Notes under the pieces: generated by a model
What the model was told of the DNA's origin: nothing
Database searches by the model: none
What the model saw: the letters and a program-made list of their open reading frames with translations, nothing else
Shown: one piece after another, positions 1-10,445 of the stretch
How the letters are laid out: the number at the start of each line of letters is the position of its first letter
Numbering within the stretch: position 1 is the stretch's first letter
Assembly (NCBI GenBank): GCA_951394405.1
Contig: OX596338.1
Span: forward strand, 930,001-994,000
Length of the DNA stretch: 64,000 nucleotides
Source of the DNA: Coprinellus micaceus
Taxonomy: Eukaryota > Basidiomycota > Agaricomycetes > Agaricales > Psathyrellaceae
Direction: 5' to 3'
Position numbers and translations under genes: made by a program

Positions 1-2202
1 CTTGACAAACTGACCCGTGCTTACGCCATGCCATGCAGAGGATAGTGCAGGATGGGGCTACGGAGACCTCTTGGGTCGAACAAGTGAGTAGGGTAGCTTG
101 CTCCCATGGCAGATGTATCCATCTTAAGTGTCTTTTGTCAGATGACGCGCAGCTCATCTCGCGTCTGGCTGAAATCACGGTCAAGGGTGATGACAACTCA
201 TACGATCTGAGAAAGTGTTCTTTAACACTGCTCAAAACTTTGTTCAACGATAGTAGGTTATTCCCCCTTCCACAGCTTCATGACTTAATCACTCGTGAAG
301 TTCGTTTCCAAGATTCTATCAAGGCATCGTTATCGAAACTCCTCGAGTCGTGCTTCAAAGAGCCGGACCTCATGAAATTCCGAAGGAACGCAATTGCCGC
401 GCTGCATAGTCTCACTGAGGCAAACTCGAGTGGTACGACTTCCTTGACCTCAGTACCCCTTAAACGCCGTTAACTCCCTGCAGAGGACTGCGACAAGTTC
501 AAGGACATTGTGTCCCCATCGATCCCTCACCTCTTGAAGATCACCCTTCTTGTGACCGACAAGGATAATGAGTACATGAGAAAGGAAGCTGAGGACATTC
601 TGCTCCAGAACCTCACATCGTATCCCAGCGAAAGTGAGCATTGCGCATCGTTTTTTCGGGTGAATACTAACTTAGTGAGTAGCGAAGCTCAATCGGGAGG
701 TTCTATCCGCCATACCTCCAATGATACCGAACATCACGGTTGAAGGGAAGCGGATAGCCCTACAGCTTGGAGAGACGCGTAAGCATGTTATTCCTCCAAG
801 GCATATCTAGATTAACCATTCAACCCCCTAGTTCAATTGACGGATGACACAGTCGCATCGATCGCATATGGACTCGCCCCACTTCTCCGCACTACATCGT
901 CTTTCCACCGAGCAGCCGCAATTGAACTTCTATCCAAGTTGTACTCGAAGCATCGTAGGCTTTCCCCCACACACTATCGTACAACCCACCTACTGAAATC
1001 ATTCCCACAGGGACATCCGAGCCTAGGCTCATCGAGTCCGCTATTCCGGAGATCATCACCCTTGCTCTTGACGAAAAAGACGACGTTGGCGGGATCCGCA
1101 CAACTGCCATCCAGCTTTTGGTCTCCCTCTCCGCGGCACCCATCATAACCACCGACGAGCATAGCAGCACCTCATCGCCCCTGGACAGACCAGTGGTGAA
1201 GCAAATCACACCCCTCGCGACAAAGTTTATGAGGCTGCTTCAGAATGAGAACTTGAGGGCGTCGGTTGTTGAGTTACTTTCCTTGATGTCAAGCGACGCA
1301 GGGGTACGCCGCACGATCTCATTGCAAATCATTGCATCGGCCTTTGGGACAGATAATGTGATGCTCCAAGGACATTGCGAACTCCTTGCCCGCCTCATAT
1401 CCGATGGTACGTTGCTCGTATGTACCTTTGAACTCAGGACTGAGGCCACTTCTCAGGTCGGTTTGACGATGAACCCATCGACAAGGTCATGCTCTTCCTT
1501 GCATCTGCCATGGTGACCCGACCGAAGTTGGCTCCATATCGCTTCGAGATCCTCACCGGCCTCTGGTGTCGCTACGGATCCAAGCTGATCGCCCCAGTCC
1601 ACTCAGAACCGTCCGACAAATTTGTCTTGAAGCAACCAAACGACCTAGTGGATTGGTTCACTTTCGCCCTATTTGGGAGGCATGCAACGGTTCACGAGGT
1701 TCGGACTTGGTTGAAAAGGTGCAAAATGTGGCTTCCAGACGAGGCAGAACTGGAGCATGAACATCATGCCGATCCCGAGCACCCTGTGATCAAAGAGGGG
1801 TCTCGAAACTCGTCCAAGAGTTCTTCCATCGCTCCTCCAGAATCAGCTCACGAGGCCCACGACGGCGAGCCCCCCGAGGAACCTCCAGCCAGGGAGGGTT
1901 CTCAATCATCCAGGCGTACGTCTGCGGTATCACCAGAGCCGGAAGCCGTTCTGGAAGCCCAGGCCGAACACGAGGAGGGCGTTGCCGTGAAGGAGGGGTC
2001 TGTCGGGTCCTCGCGTTCCTCTGTGGCACAACCCAAACCGGAGGGTGGTGAGAGCGTTGGCGAGCCTGTAGCGGCACCGTCCAAGCGCTCTTCCGTTGTC
2101 GTGCCAGAACAGGTTCAGGTCGAGCCCACTGAACAACCTCCGGTCAATGCTGGTGCGTCCTCTTCTAAGCCTCCGTCCGTGGTGGACTCAGCGAGGGCAT
2201 GA
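1..2202 (+). CDS. DUF6535/HEAT-repeat protein, copy A (C-terminal part, 5' partial)
   Basis: This is the downstream part of a large helical-repeat protein that starts outside the window. Several exons (about 33-470, 490-635, 680-775, 833-950, 1010-1410, 1455-2202) carry amphipathic HEAT/ARM-type helices. Examples are a unit with DNSYDLRKCSLTLLKTLF and the near-C-terminal motif WFTFALFGRHATVHEVRTWL. The same motif ends the two complete paralogues at 20.1-27.8 kb and 34.1-41.4 kb, which identifies the family. Those copies begin with a four-helix membrane DUF6535 domain, so I infer one here too, beyond the left edge. After the HEAT part, residues coded by about 1740-2202 form a Ser/Glu/Pro-rich tail with four to five imperfect KEGS..SS(R/K)SS..PEP units, much longer than in the paralogues. 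Role unknown; HEAT solenoids usually bind proteins. Exon ends are approximate. Confidence 0.75.
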
Positions 2203-2430
2203 GATGTGGTGCACGCGTATGTATTGAATCCCCGATCCGAACAGTATCGACTTTTCGCTGCGAATTGTGTGTACATTGTGTCAAGACTCCCGTTTCTGTT
2301 GTCGTATTCTTGCCTGGACCTCACTTCACCCGTTCAACATTTCATTTTCTTTGAACGAAAGGCGCTATTTCCGATGCAAGTAGCCTTGCAAGTCTTGACC
2401 GCCACTCGCCGGTGAGCGTTTATATCCCTG

Positions 2431-2733
2431 ACCAGAGAGTCGGCCCCGGACGAGGGCCACCTCGTCCTATACCCCGCGCGCTGGCACTTGGAGGAAAGGG
2501 TCACCGGGTTGGTGAGAACGATGTGTCTCGCGGGGCTGATGGTGAAGGAGTGGGCAGGGTTATTCAAGGGGCTGGACGAGGCGCAGCTAGAGGAGCTCGC
2601 AAAGAGCTTTGCATTCGAGAGTTGCTTGAAGAGGGAGGGTTTGAATCAAGTTCTGACTGAGCATTCCGAACGGGTTGCGAAGAAGAACGCACCGACAGGT
2701 GGTCATCTGTCCTGTGGGTGTACGATACAGTGA
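2431..2733 (+). pseudogene. GH5 glycoside hydrolase, C-terminal fragment
   Basis: The frame from 2437 reads ESAPDEGHLVLYPARW and then ERVTGLVRTMCLAGLMVKEW. It matches residue by residue the C-terminal exon of the intact GH5 gene at 43.8-45.5 kb (ESVEDKSNLKLYPWLW, ERVTRITRTMCLAELMVKEW) down to LKREGLNQVLTEH. No catalytic domain precedes it: upstream is the end of the HEAT gene. It is therefore a detached last exon, not a working enzyme. The frame stays open to a stop at 2731-2733, so the fragment is either young or its ORF persists by chance. Confidence 0.8.
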
Positions 2734-3046
2734 GGAGGTTACTTTTGGAAAGCTGTAATGGTGCCTACGTACGTCAAGCAGCCCTGACAGGGTCAGTCTT
2801 GTTGCGGTGAACAGGGCAAATAGAAACATCGGTCGCTCTTTCGATCAACATAAGTTGAAGCCTAGCGCCCTTAGATACTTTCCAGGCGCTATCGTCCTGG
2901 TATCGTTGGTTGCATACGACACCGGCGGTGCGAGATGAGATTCGGCATGCGGTAACCCAGCTTGCGCTAGGGTTGGGCGCACCCTCTCCCATTTGAATGA
3001 CGGAATGAAGCCTACAGTCCACTGGGTTTACAAGTAAATGGTATTA
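2734..3046. other. Intergenic, no gene seen
   Basis: About 310 bases between the GH5 fragment (+) and the 3' end of the ZCCHC8-like gene (-). Frames are short and unrelated to anything else in the window. It presumably holds the 3' UTR of the minus-strand gene. Confidence 0.5.
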
Positions 3047-4306
3047 CTACTCTGAGTCGGGTCCGGACATATCCATATCACTGTCGTCGCCAGTGTTGTC
3101 GACAGTGCTCAAGGGGAGTGTGCGGAGTACGGTCGTGAACGGTACAGCTGGAAGAGGCGGTGGCGGTAGGGTCGGAGCCAATGGTGGCTGAGATGACGGA
3201 CGGGGCGGTGGAGGCGGGGCATACCCTGGCTCAGGTGGTAGGGGTGGAGGTTCGTCAGGCGGTGGCGGCGGAGGCTCAGGTTCGACATGGGTTGCTGCCC
3301 ATGCATCCCAGTCAAACTTCGTCGGGGGTGGCCGTCTTACGTTAACGGATCGGTATTCGTCAGCTGAGGCGCCGCCCACAGGAGGTAAATTGAATCCAGT
3401 ATGGATGGGCAGCAGGTTCGAGAGAAAGTGGCTTGAAGGGTATATCGCCCACCGCCTGATGGATGGTATAGGGCTTTTGGGGGCTTCGCCTGGGATTGAG
3501 GGGTCTTCTCGAGGTACTGAGTGGGATTCTGGGTGAGGCGGGGAACCATCTTTCGAGCCCTCTTCGGTCCCGTCGCCTGAGCCATCTTCAGTTCCATCGT
3601 CCGGGTCGCCTTCGTGAGCAACTTTCACAAACGCCTCGCGGAAGGTGACGACCTCAGTATCATGGTCGCCGTGAATCACAAACGGCTCTGGATCGTCCAG
3701 TTCCAACTCGACACCACCGCCGTACTCTGCCCAGATACGTTCCCGGACCGCCTCCCTTGGATCGCGTTCGCCCACCCAACCCTTGGGGTAGCCCCATATC
3801 GCTATATTTCGGAGCCATTCGCTTTCCCCACCGCCGCCCAATGCCTCACGTAGCAGCTTGCCTCTGATCACCCCAGGCTCAAAGTCCTCTAGCCAGTTCA
3901 GCCGCGTCTGACGCCACCCCTCTGCGGTGTGGACACGCACCCAGTTGGTGGTCCCCATTGTGCCTTTCGAAAATTGGTAGTATTGGCGGGATAGTTCTAT
4001 CAGGTCGCGATTAAGGCGGAATGGGCATTCTTTGACAGAGTGTTCTTCGTGACCGCAGTTGAAACAGCGCGAGATGGGTTTCCACTCTCCGTCCTCGTCC
4101 TCGTCTGCTTCCCCCAGAACGTGAGCCGCGTCCACACGGGTATAGATTCCGTACGATTCGTATTCGCTTGGGAGAGCCTCTGGGAAGGCATGGGGGAAGA
4201 ATGGTAGAATCAAGGAGTCTTCTTGTCGTCCTGCTGCTCCGGGGTCGTCTCCTCGTTCTTCGAGTCCCAATCCGCCAGTGCCTGAAAGACCGTCTGGGCG
4301 TCCCAT
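3047..4306 (-). CDS. ZCCHC8-like zinc-knuckle/PSP-domain protein
   Basis: Single-exon frame. A CCHC zinc knuckle (CFNCGHEEHSVKECPF) is followed about 70 residues later by a PSP proline-rich domain (PGVIRGKLLREAL, then IAIWGYPKGWV). This order is that of ZCCHC8, the scaffold of the nuclear exosome targeting (NEXT) complex that feeds nuclear RNAs to Mtr4 and the exosome; a related domain occurs in SF3B2. The second half is acidic (DDGTEDGSGDGTEEGS) and then very proline-rich. The longest open frame reaches 4375, but that codon is GTG. The first in-frame ATG is at 4306, inside the last exon of the glutaredoxin-like gene on the same strand, in another frame. There is no in-frame ATG between the glutaredoxin stop (4210) and the zinc knuckle, so the start is doubtful. 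Family assignment is good; the N-terminus is not. Confidence 0.75.
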   Translation of the reverse strand: MGRPDGLSGTGGLGLEERGDDPGAAGRQEDSLILPFFPHAFPEALPSEYESYGIYTRVDAAHVLGEADEDEDGEWKPISRCFNCGHEEHSVKECPFRLNRDLIELSRQYYQFSKGTMGTTNWVRVHTAEGWRQTRLNWLEDFEPGVIRGKLLREALGGGGESEWLRNIAIWGYPKGWVGERDPREAVRERIWAEYGGGVELELDDPEPFVIHGDHDTEVVTFREAFVKVAHEGDPDDGTEDGSGDGTEEGSKDGSPPHPESHSVPREDPSIPGEAPKSPIPSIRRWAIYPSSHFLSNLLPIHTGFNLPPVGGASADEYRSVNVRRPPPTKFDWDAWAATHVEPEPPPPPPDEPPPLPPEPGYAPPPPPRPSSQPPLAPTLPPPPLPAVPFTTVLRTLPLSTVDNTGDDSDMDMSGPDSE

Positions 4307-4694
4307 CGTCCCTTGGCTATCTCCTTCCCTTCGAGGTGGAGTGCTGGGATCCAATAGACATACTTTCGCTTCCACCGTTCCTGACCTGGCTCGTGGATAT
4401 TGATGGTATCCAGCTGGAACGGACGCTGAGGAACGGAAACCTGTTGAACTCTGAATGACATGACAGACAAGTCAGGTCGACTCACCGTCAGCCGAACCTT
4501 TGCGAGCTCGCTTTTTGCTGTCTATGCGATTTCAATACAATACGATGAGATGAATAGAACCGTTTAATTACCTCACAAAGGGAGCAAGTGGGCCCAGAGA
4601 ACAGAGTGAGTCGAGGAATAGTACGAGGAAGTCGAGAGACCATCGTAACCAGCAATTGGTTCCGCAGGCGCCGGAAAAGCTCGGAAAAGGCCAT
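4210..4694 (-). CDS. Glutaredoxin-like (DUF836 type) small thiol protein
   Basis: Three exons, 4694-4572, 4521-4486 and 4425-4210, with 50- and 60-nt GT-AG introns, give 124 residues in a continuous frame. An Arg-rich, probably mitochondrial, leader (MAFSELFRRLRNQLLVTMVSRLP) precedes a thioredoxin-fold strand and an active-site CxxC (LFSGPTCSLCE). Then come KSELAKVR, the conserved IHEPGQERWKRKYVYWIPAL and GKEIAKGRWDAQ segments, and a charged tail. This is the fungal glutaredoxin-like family related to yeast YDR286C; a thiol-redox role is likely, substrate unknown. The 3' end overlaps the ZCCHC8-like frame on the same strand. The 5' end lies 148 bp from the divergent CCCH/AAA gene. Confidence 0.85.
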
Positions 4695-4842
4695 GAACAA
4701 TGATGCGGTCACGTGGATTCAGCCCCTGTTTGATAGCCGACCGCTGTCGAGAGTGTCTCCTGGTCGTCACCAGATTTTCATACTTCCTCCTCCCACCACC
4801 ATCTTCAGCGGCGCAGGCGACGGCGACGGTCAATGTCTTGAG
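4695..4842. promoter_or_regulatory. Bidirectional promoter region, glutaredoxin-like / CCCH-AAA gene
   Basis: Only 148 bp separates the two divergent start codons (4694 minus, 4843 plus), so both promoters and 5' UTRs must overlap here. No clear TATA box is seen. Inferred from gene positions only. Confidence 0.5.
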
Positions 4843-7800
4843 ATGTCTCTTCGTGAACCTGCGTGGAGAGCTCCATGTGAGTCCAGAACGGCTTGGGGGT
4901 TATAAAGCACTGACATTGGCTTCCAGCTCGACCGTGTCCCTTCTACCAAAGGGGCAACTGTATCTTTGCGGCCAAGTGTAACTTTCTCCATACCATCCCC
5001 CAGAGCCGGTATGGGGTCGAGCAGAATGTCAAGACGCTGCACAAGCTCAAAGAGTCCCTGGACTATGACGCACCGCCCCCAATCCTTCGAGTCGACTCGC
5101 CAGCATCCATTCGGTCGCCACCACACGACCCCCAAATGCAACGTTTGCTCTCGGCCCTGACGGATGTGATTGGAGACGCGGAGGGGGACGAGCTGGAGGA
5201 TGAGGAGACGTTGACTGAGCCTGATGAGCCTGATAGCTGGTCCTCTGGATTGCCAACTCTCGTCCACGGGGCAGACGCAACATTCTTTGCCCGTGTCAAC
5301 GATACCATGGCGGAGCTCATGCAGCTGACAGACGCAGACGACGACAATGGCAACGACGACATTCCCTCCCCCGCCCACGACGACAACGACAACACCCTGG
5401 AGCTTCCCGAGGACCCGGCGAAGGAATACCCCGATACCCCCTTAATTCATACCACCGAAGGCTCACCGGAGGCCCAATACGTCGAAATGCCGCCCCCAGG
5501 GCTTCCCGAAAATCACGACGATCTCCTATCCCCGGTCGACCTTTCCTCATCGTTGCAATTGAACAACTTCGGGAGCTTCAGTCTCGAGGAGGATACCATG
5601 TCGATTGATTCCGGTTTTGAAGAAGCCTGGAAGCCGCCGCCTACACTGGGCTCGACCTTCGATCTTTTACGTTCACCCTTCGGCTCGCCCTCAAGTCGCC
5701 TGCACTCCCCTCACATCGGCGCTCTGCTAACGCCAGCGTCACCTCTCAAACCGCTTGAACAGCCTTCAAGCCTCGAAGATGACCTTGATTCCCCGAGTGA
5801 CCGGATCTCCGCGCCTGTGGTCGTGGAGGAGGATCGCGAATCACCTGCCTCGGAGAGCAAGTCAACACCCGCCAGTACGACTAGCCTTGCGTACATGCTG
5901 TCACCAGAGCCTATACAAGCGGGAAATGGAAGGTATGACAGTGAAGCCGACATCTCGGGCATTATCGACGACGACGAGTCTTTCAGTCACACGTCGGTAT
6001 GGGAGCCTGCTACTGTCGAAACAGCGATCTACGTTGGAGCGAATAGTCAAGGGCCGGTCGCTACAGAGGTAGCACAGGAACTTCCACCTCAGGACGTGGA
6101 ACTGTTGGATGAAGAGTCGACGGAGCGCGCCACTCTCGAGACGGCGGGCCATGCTGGAACCAATAATGAAGGTCCGTTCGCCGCGGGAGTCGAACAGGGA
6201 GCTCGGCATCAGGACACACAACCCCTGGGTGAAGCAGAGGAGGACCTTTCTGACTGGGATGACGACGAAGTTCAATCCTCTGTCCACGACACCATGTCTT
6301 CGGATGCTCTCAACGAGGAACTCCTACAATCGGCTCCCTCTCCCCCACTCAACACGGGAGAGGTACCTGACACGCAGGACGGGTTGGCGGTGATTGAGAC
6401 TGAGACTGAGCCAGAGCTAGAAATAGAGGTTGAAGATAAGGTTATAGACCTGGACGGGACCCCATCCCAACCACAAGAAGAGTGGGCTGAGCAAGTCACT
6501 CCCCACATGCCCACGACATCCACCGTGCCAGCCCCAACGTCGCCGGAAAGCCAGCCATCTTTAGAACGTCAAGCTCTTGTAGAAGCCTCATTCTCTTCCC
6601 CATTAGAACGCGGTTTTGACTCTCCAGAACGTCCAATCCCTGTGGAAACCTCGCTCTCTTCGCCGCCAGAGCCCGAGCTCAACCTTCCTCAAGAATATCT
6701 AAGTCATGCAGCGTCTCTGCGCTCTTCGCCTCCAGAGGATTTCGATTCTCCGGGACCTCCAATTCCCGCAGACCCGTCGCTCTCCTCACCCCCGGGACTA
6801 GATTTTGACACACTCTCAACCCAACCGTCCTACGTTTCGGAGGATGACGCGACGGCACTCCATGACTATCTCCAATCTGAGCCCGAGGACGAGGACGACA
6901 CTGCCATGCAAGACAGCGACACGCTTCATTCTCTCTACGATATCTACACAGATGCCAACGAGGAAGGCTCACCGAGACCTTATTCCCCTGCAGCCTCTCT
7001 CAAAATTCAGTCTCCAGCGGAACCACCACAACCACTTCACCGCAACGTGGGGGCATCACCTAAGCCCCGTCCCCTGCTTCCTTCTCTTGCAATGCTTTCT
7101 CCAGCCCAGTCAGGGCGGCCCCTTCGTGAACGCGTTTTTACGCCTCCGCCTTCAGCATCCCAGCTGAGGCGGAGCCAGACATTGTCGACTGCTTCATCTT
7201 CACCTGTCACTTCGATGGATTCTACATCTAAGGGAAGAGAATCGCCGGCTTCAGTGGCCTCAAGCAGTAAGACTTCGCATCACAACATTGGCGAGGAGGT
7301 CGAAGGTCAGGAGGCGTCCAAGAAGGTCCCATTTGGGTTCCGGTCCCAGGTTAGTCTCTGCTCTAGTGCTGTCTGTTTCAGCAGGTGGTAATCGACTTTT
7401 CAGCGTCACTCTGCCCGTCCTTCTCTAGTTCTGAACCAGGGTCGAAGTCTGTCCCGACTGGGACGGTCGCCTATAGACAGCGACAGCGAAGACAAAGTGT
7501 CGACGCCGCCACCTTCATCCGCTTGCTCGACGGGTGCTCTTCGGCCTTTAAGATTGGTGCGTGACATCCGAACTCCTATTCAGACCCTCCTGCTAACGCC
7601 TGTTGTTTGTAGTCTGTGCTGCTCAACAACCAGTCCAACTCGATTCAATCGCTATCTAATGCTAATATCCATCCACATTCCGCAACTGCATCGCTATCTT
7701 CTGTACCATCACGCAATTCTTTACTGGATTCACATTCAGTATGCGGTCTCATTTTCGTTCTGAGGCACCTTGACGCTGACATACCGTATCCATCTTAGCT

Positions 7801-9983
7801 TCCATCTGCCCCTGCAACGGCTAATCCTTATCACTTTTCGGACTCTTCTGCACATATACTCGATTCGACTTCACGACCCCAACGATCACCTTCTTTGCTC
7901 ACCGACGATCTTCAACATCTTGCTACATTCGGATCGCCCCTCTCAGCGCCGGCCGCTGCGCAACCACACCCTTCGTGGCCTTCCGCCCCTCCTCTTGTTT
8001 CCCATCTCCAAGAATTTCGTTCCGCTAGTAGACCCTCTGAACCTATTTATGAGCAAGAACACGAAGGCGAAGGCGACGAGGATAGTATCGACGATACATA
8101 TCAGCAAGATAGCCGGGACGAGCCTATACAACGGGCAATACTCGACTCTCCTCAACACCACCGCCCGCCCCATCCTCACTCGCATACGCATACGCATTCC
8201 TCCCCTCATGTCCCCCATCACGTCCCTCCCCTCCAGCCTCGCACTGCTCCAGCATCCCGGTCCGAATCCGTCGCCCGGGAGCCCATCCATTCAATAGCCA
8301 CGCCTAAACCAACATTGATGTTCGCCATTGCGAGCGACGACGTCAAGGAAGTGCGGCGTGTGCTGGAGAACGGCGAAGCCAACCCTAACGATACTGTCGG
8401 ACCACAGAGTGCACTTCAGTTTGCACTCACCAATGATCAGCTTACGAACAAACTGGATATCGTCAAGACTCTACTGGCGTTCGGAGCTGATCCGTCAAAA
8501 CTGAAAGCACAGCCTGGCGTAGGGAATGGAAGCCGGAGTGGCAGTCGTGCTGGGAACCGTCGTGAATTGGAGGAGGGTGGGAATGGGGAAAAGAAGGGCG
8601 AGCAAGGATCGTCGGGAGAAGGAGGTTCTGGTGAGGCGGGGGCTCAGGAAGATGTGGCAAAGACCTTGATGGATGAGATGGATCCCGCGACGAGGTGGGT
8701 TGCTTTGACTTCACACAAGCCCTATCAGGCTGATAGCATCGTGCTAGGTATTACGTGCAACGCGCAGACGCCGCACATACAAGAAAGACCTCTAAGCTGA
8801 TCCATCAGTCATTCTTCCGTCCTTTGACCCGCGTGCGATATGACCTCGTCGGCCAAGACCGTGCCCTTGAGGAACTGTTCAAGCTGTTAAGCATTCACTC
8901 GCGGCAGATCTCAGCGGCCCCTGTCGTGGTTATGTTTAGCGGTGAGTCGATTCTTGTCAACGGTTCTGGCTTATCGACTGGTTCTGACTTCCCCATCAAG
9001 GCCCCAGTGGTCATGGAAAAAGTCTTCTCGCTCGGAAGTGTATGTCTGACGCCTATCACCAATTTATCCGTGGCGACTAACTCCGTTCATCTATAGTTGG
9101 CTCGCTCCTCGATGTTCCTACACACACTGTAAATATGGTGACGGTTAGGTCACAGGATGACCTCTGGGAATCGTACTCTATCAATATTCATGAGGTACGT
9201 AACTCTCTCAAATTCTATCGCTGGCGAGGAGGCTTCATGAATTCTAATCGCCGTAAAATAGGAGCCAACTAATTGCACTCTTGCTGAGTTCCTCGTCAAC
9301 AACGAGGGCAAACGATGTGTTGTGGTGCTGGACGTAAGTCGGCGTCTAACTGCTAAACTCACCCGTTTTTCTGACACTTCCACGTGTTTGTGTCTTGCAG
9401 GAGATCGAAAAGGTTGACAACGAGAAGGTCCTGTGGTCACTCCTCATGCCTTGGGAGTCGGGCCGATGCTCGTTTGAAGCCAAAAGCCGGCACGTCGATA
9501 CGCGAAACGTCGTTTGGCTGTGCACGTCGAATATTGGGCATGATCTCGTTTTTGATCATTGGGCTGCCCGGGAAAAACAAGAGGAGATCCTAAGCAGGGA
9601 GGAGTTCCTCGAGCTCGTGGCTCTGTTGCGCCCGACGGTTTCAGAGCGGCTGGGAGTACGTGTCTACCTCTTTCGCATTACTCTGCTGGTGGTGCAACGC
9701 TCGATAGACATTTTTACTGACAACGTTTTGACAAATCTCCGTTCGACAGGCTTCTGTGTTGTCAAGAATAACCTCTGTGCTTCCCTTCGTGCCGTTTACG
9801 ACTGAGGAGAAGAGGGCAGTGTGTGCGGAAGCCGTATACCAACTTGGAGGGGAAGACGCGCTGGCGCTATCGCGAGATACCGTGGACGAGCTCATCGAGA
9901 GCTCATTGAGGCAGTATATACCAGAGGAGGGTGCCAGGTCTCTGCATAGGGCTGTATCGAACCAGCTATTAGACGTGATCTGA
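4843..9983 (+). CDS. CCCH zinc finger - ankyrin - Clp/torsin-type AAA ATPase fusion protein
   Basis: Exons: 4843-4876, 4927-7349, 7404-7556, 7613-7738, 7799-8694, 8748-8941, 9001-9039, 9097-9194, 9262-9333, 9401-9655, 9750-9983. All introns are GT-AG and the frame closes exactly at 1507 residues. A CCCH finger (C-x7-C-x5-C-x3-H, from residue 15; CPFYQRGNC) is nucleic-acid-binding in other proteins. About 1,050 acidic, Ser/Pro-rich residues follow, with internal repeats and a His-rich patch. Ankyrin-like repeats start near residue 1083 (FAIASDDVKEVRRVLENGEA), then a ClpB/Skd3- or torsin-like AAA module: Walker A GPSGHGKS (created by splicing exon 6 to 7), Walker B VVVLDEIEK, sensor-1 VVWLCTSN, and an Arg-rich C-terminal lid. 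Likely an ATP-driven remodeller; its target is unknown. It might be two genes if the long linker hides a boundary, but no in-frame ATG lies between about 7404 and 8310. Confidence 0.75.
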
Positions 9984-10445
9984 TCGAATTGGCAATCGCA
10001 CATCCTCATTCTTGCTTCCTTCTCTCATGTCCTTGGCAGAGGCGTTGATCTTTCGAGGCGTTTACTCCCACCGCCGGCGAATATAGGGAGGCCCTTGGTA
10101 TGTACATGGCTAGGGGGCTGCGCTCTAAGGCCATGGAGAAGTTCTTGGGTTCTGGTGGCTCTGGATCCTTCCCGCGCGCCTGGTACAGTCAAAGCGGGCG
10201 TAGGGGTTGACAGTCGAGCAACGATGATCAGTTTTGATGATGTGCAAGTGCCACTGGACGAGCACTCCTCGGTCAATTACAGTGATATAATTGCATCGGG
10301 GCCTGGCTTCGATGGGTGCCTTCTTCTATACAGTCCCTCGAGTGGGGGCTTCGATTGCTTCCCAGCTTGCCTGCCCTCTTTGTCCGCCATTGCTGCCTGC
10401 TGTTCCTCACCCTCTTTTCTCCTCGCCCTCGTTCAACTGCGTGAA
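9984..10445. other. Intergenic: 3' end of the AAA gene and promoter of the SH3 gene
   Basis: A frame open from about 10095 runs into the SH3 gene, but it lacks a membrane-targeting start and looks like 5' UTR. No independent gene is seen. Confidence 0.4.

Noticed and set aside
892..1209. Antisense frame of about 100 codons opposite HEAT copy A
   Set aside because: It lies opposite exons that align with the HEAT paralogues and has no domain of its own.
3047..4375. Start of the ZCCHC8-like protein at 4375
   Set aside because: The codon is GTG, not ATG; the first in-frame ATG is at 4306.
7895..8800. Separate AAA gene starting at 7895
   Set aside because: The codon there is TTG and splicing keeps the frame open with the upstream CCCH part; the first ATG in this exon is at about 8311, already at the ankyrin-like repeats.
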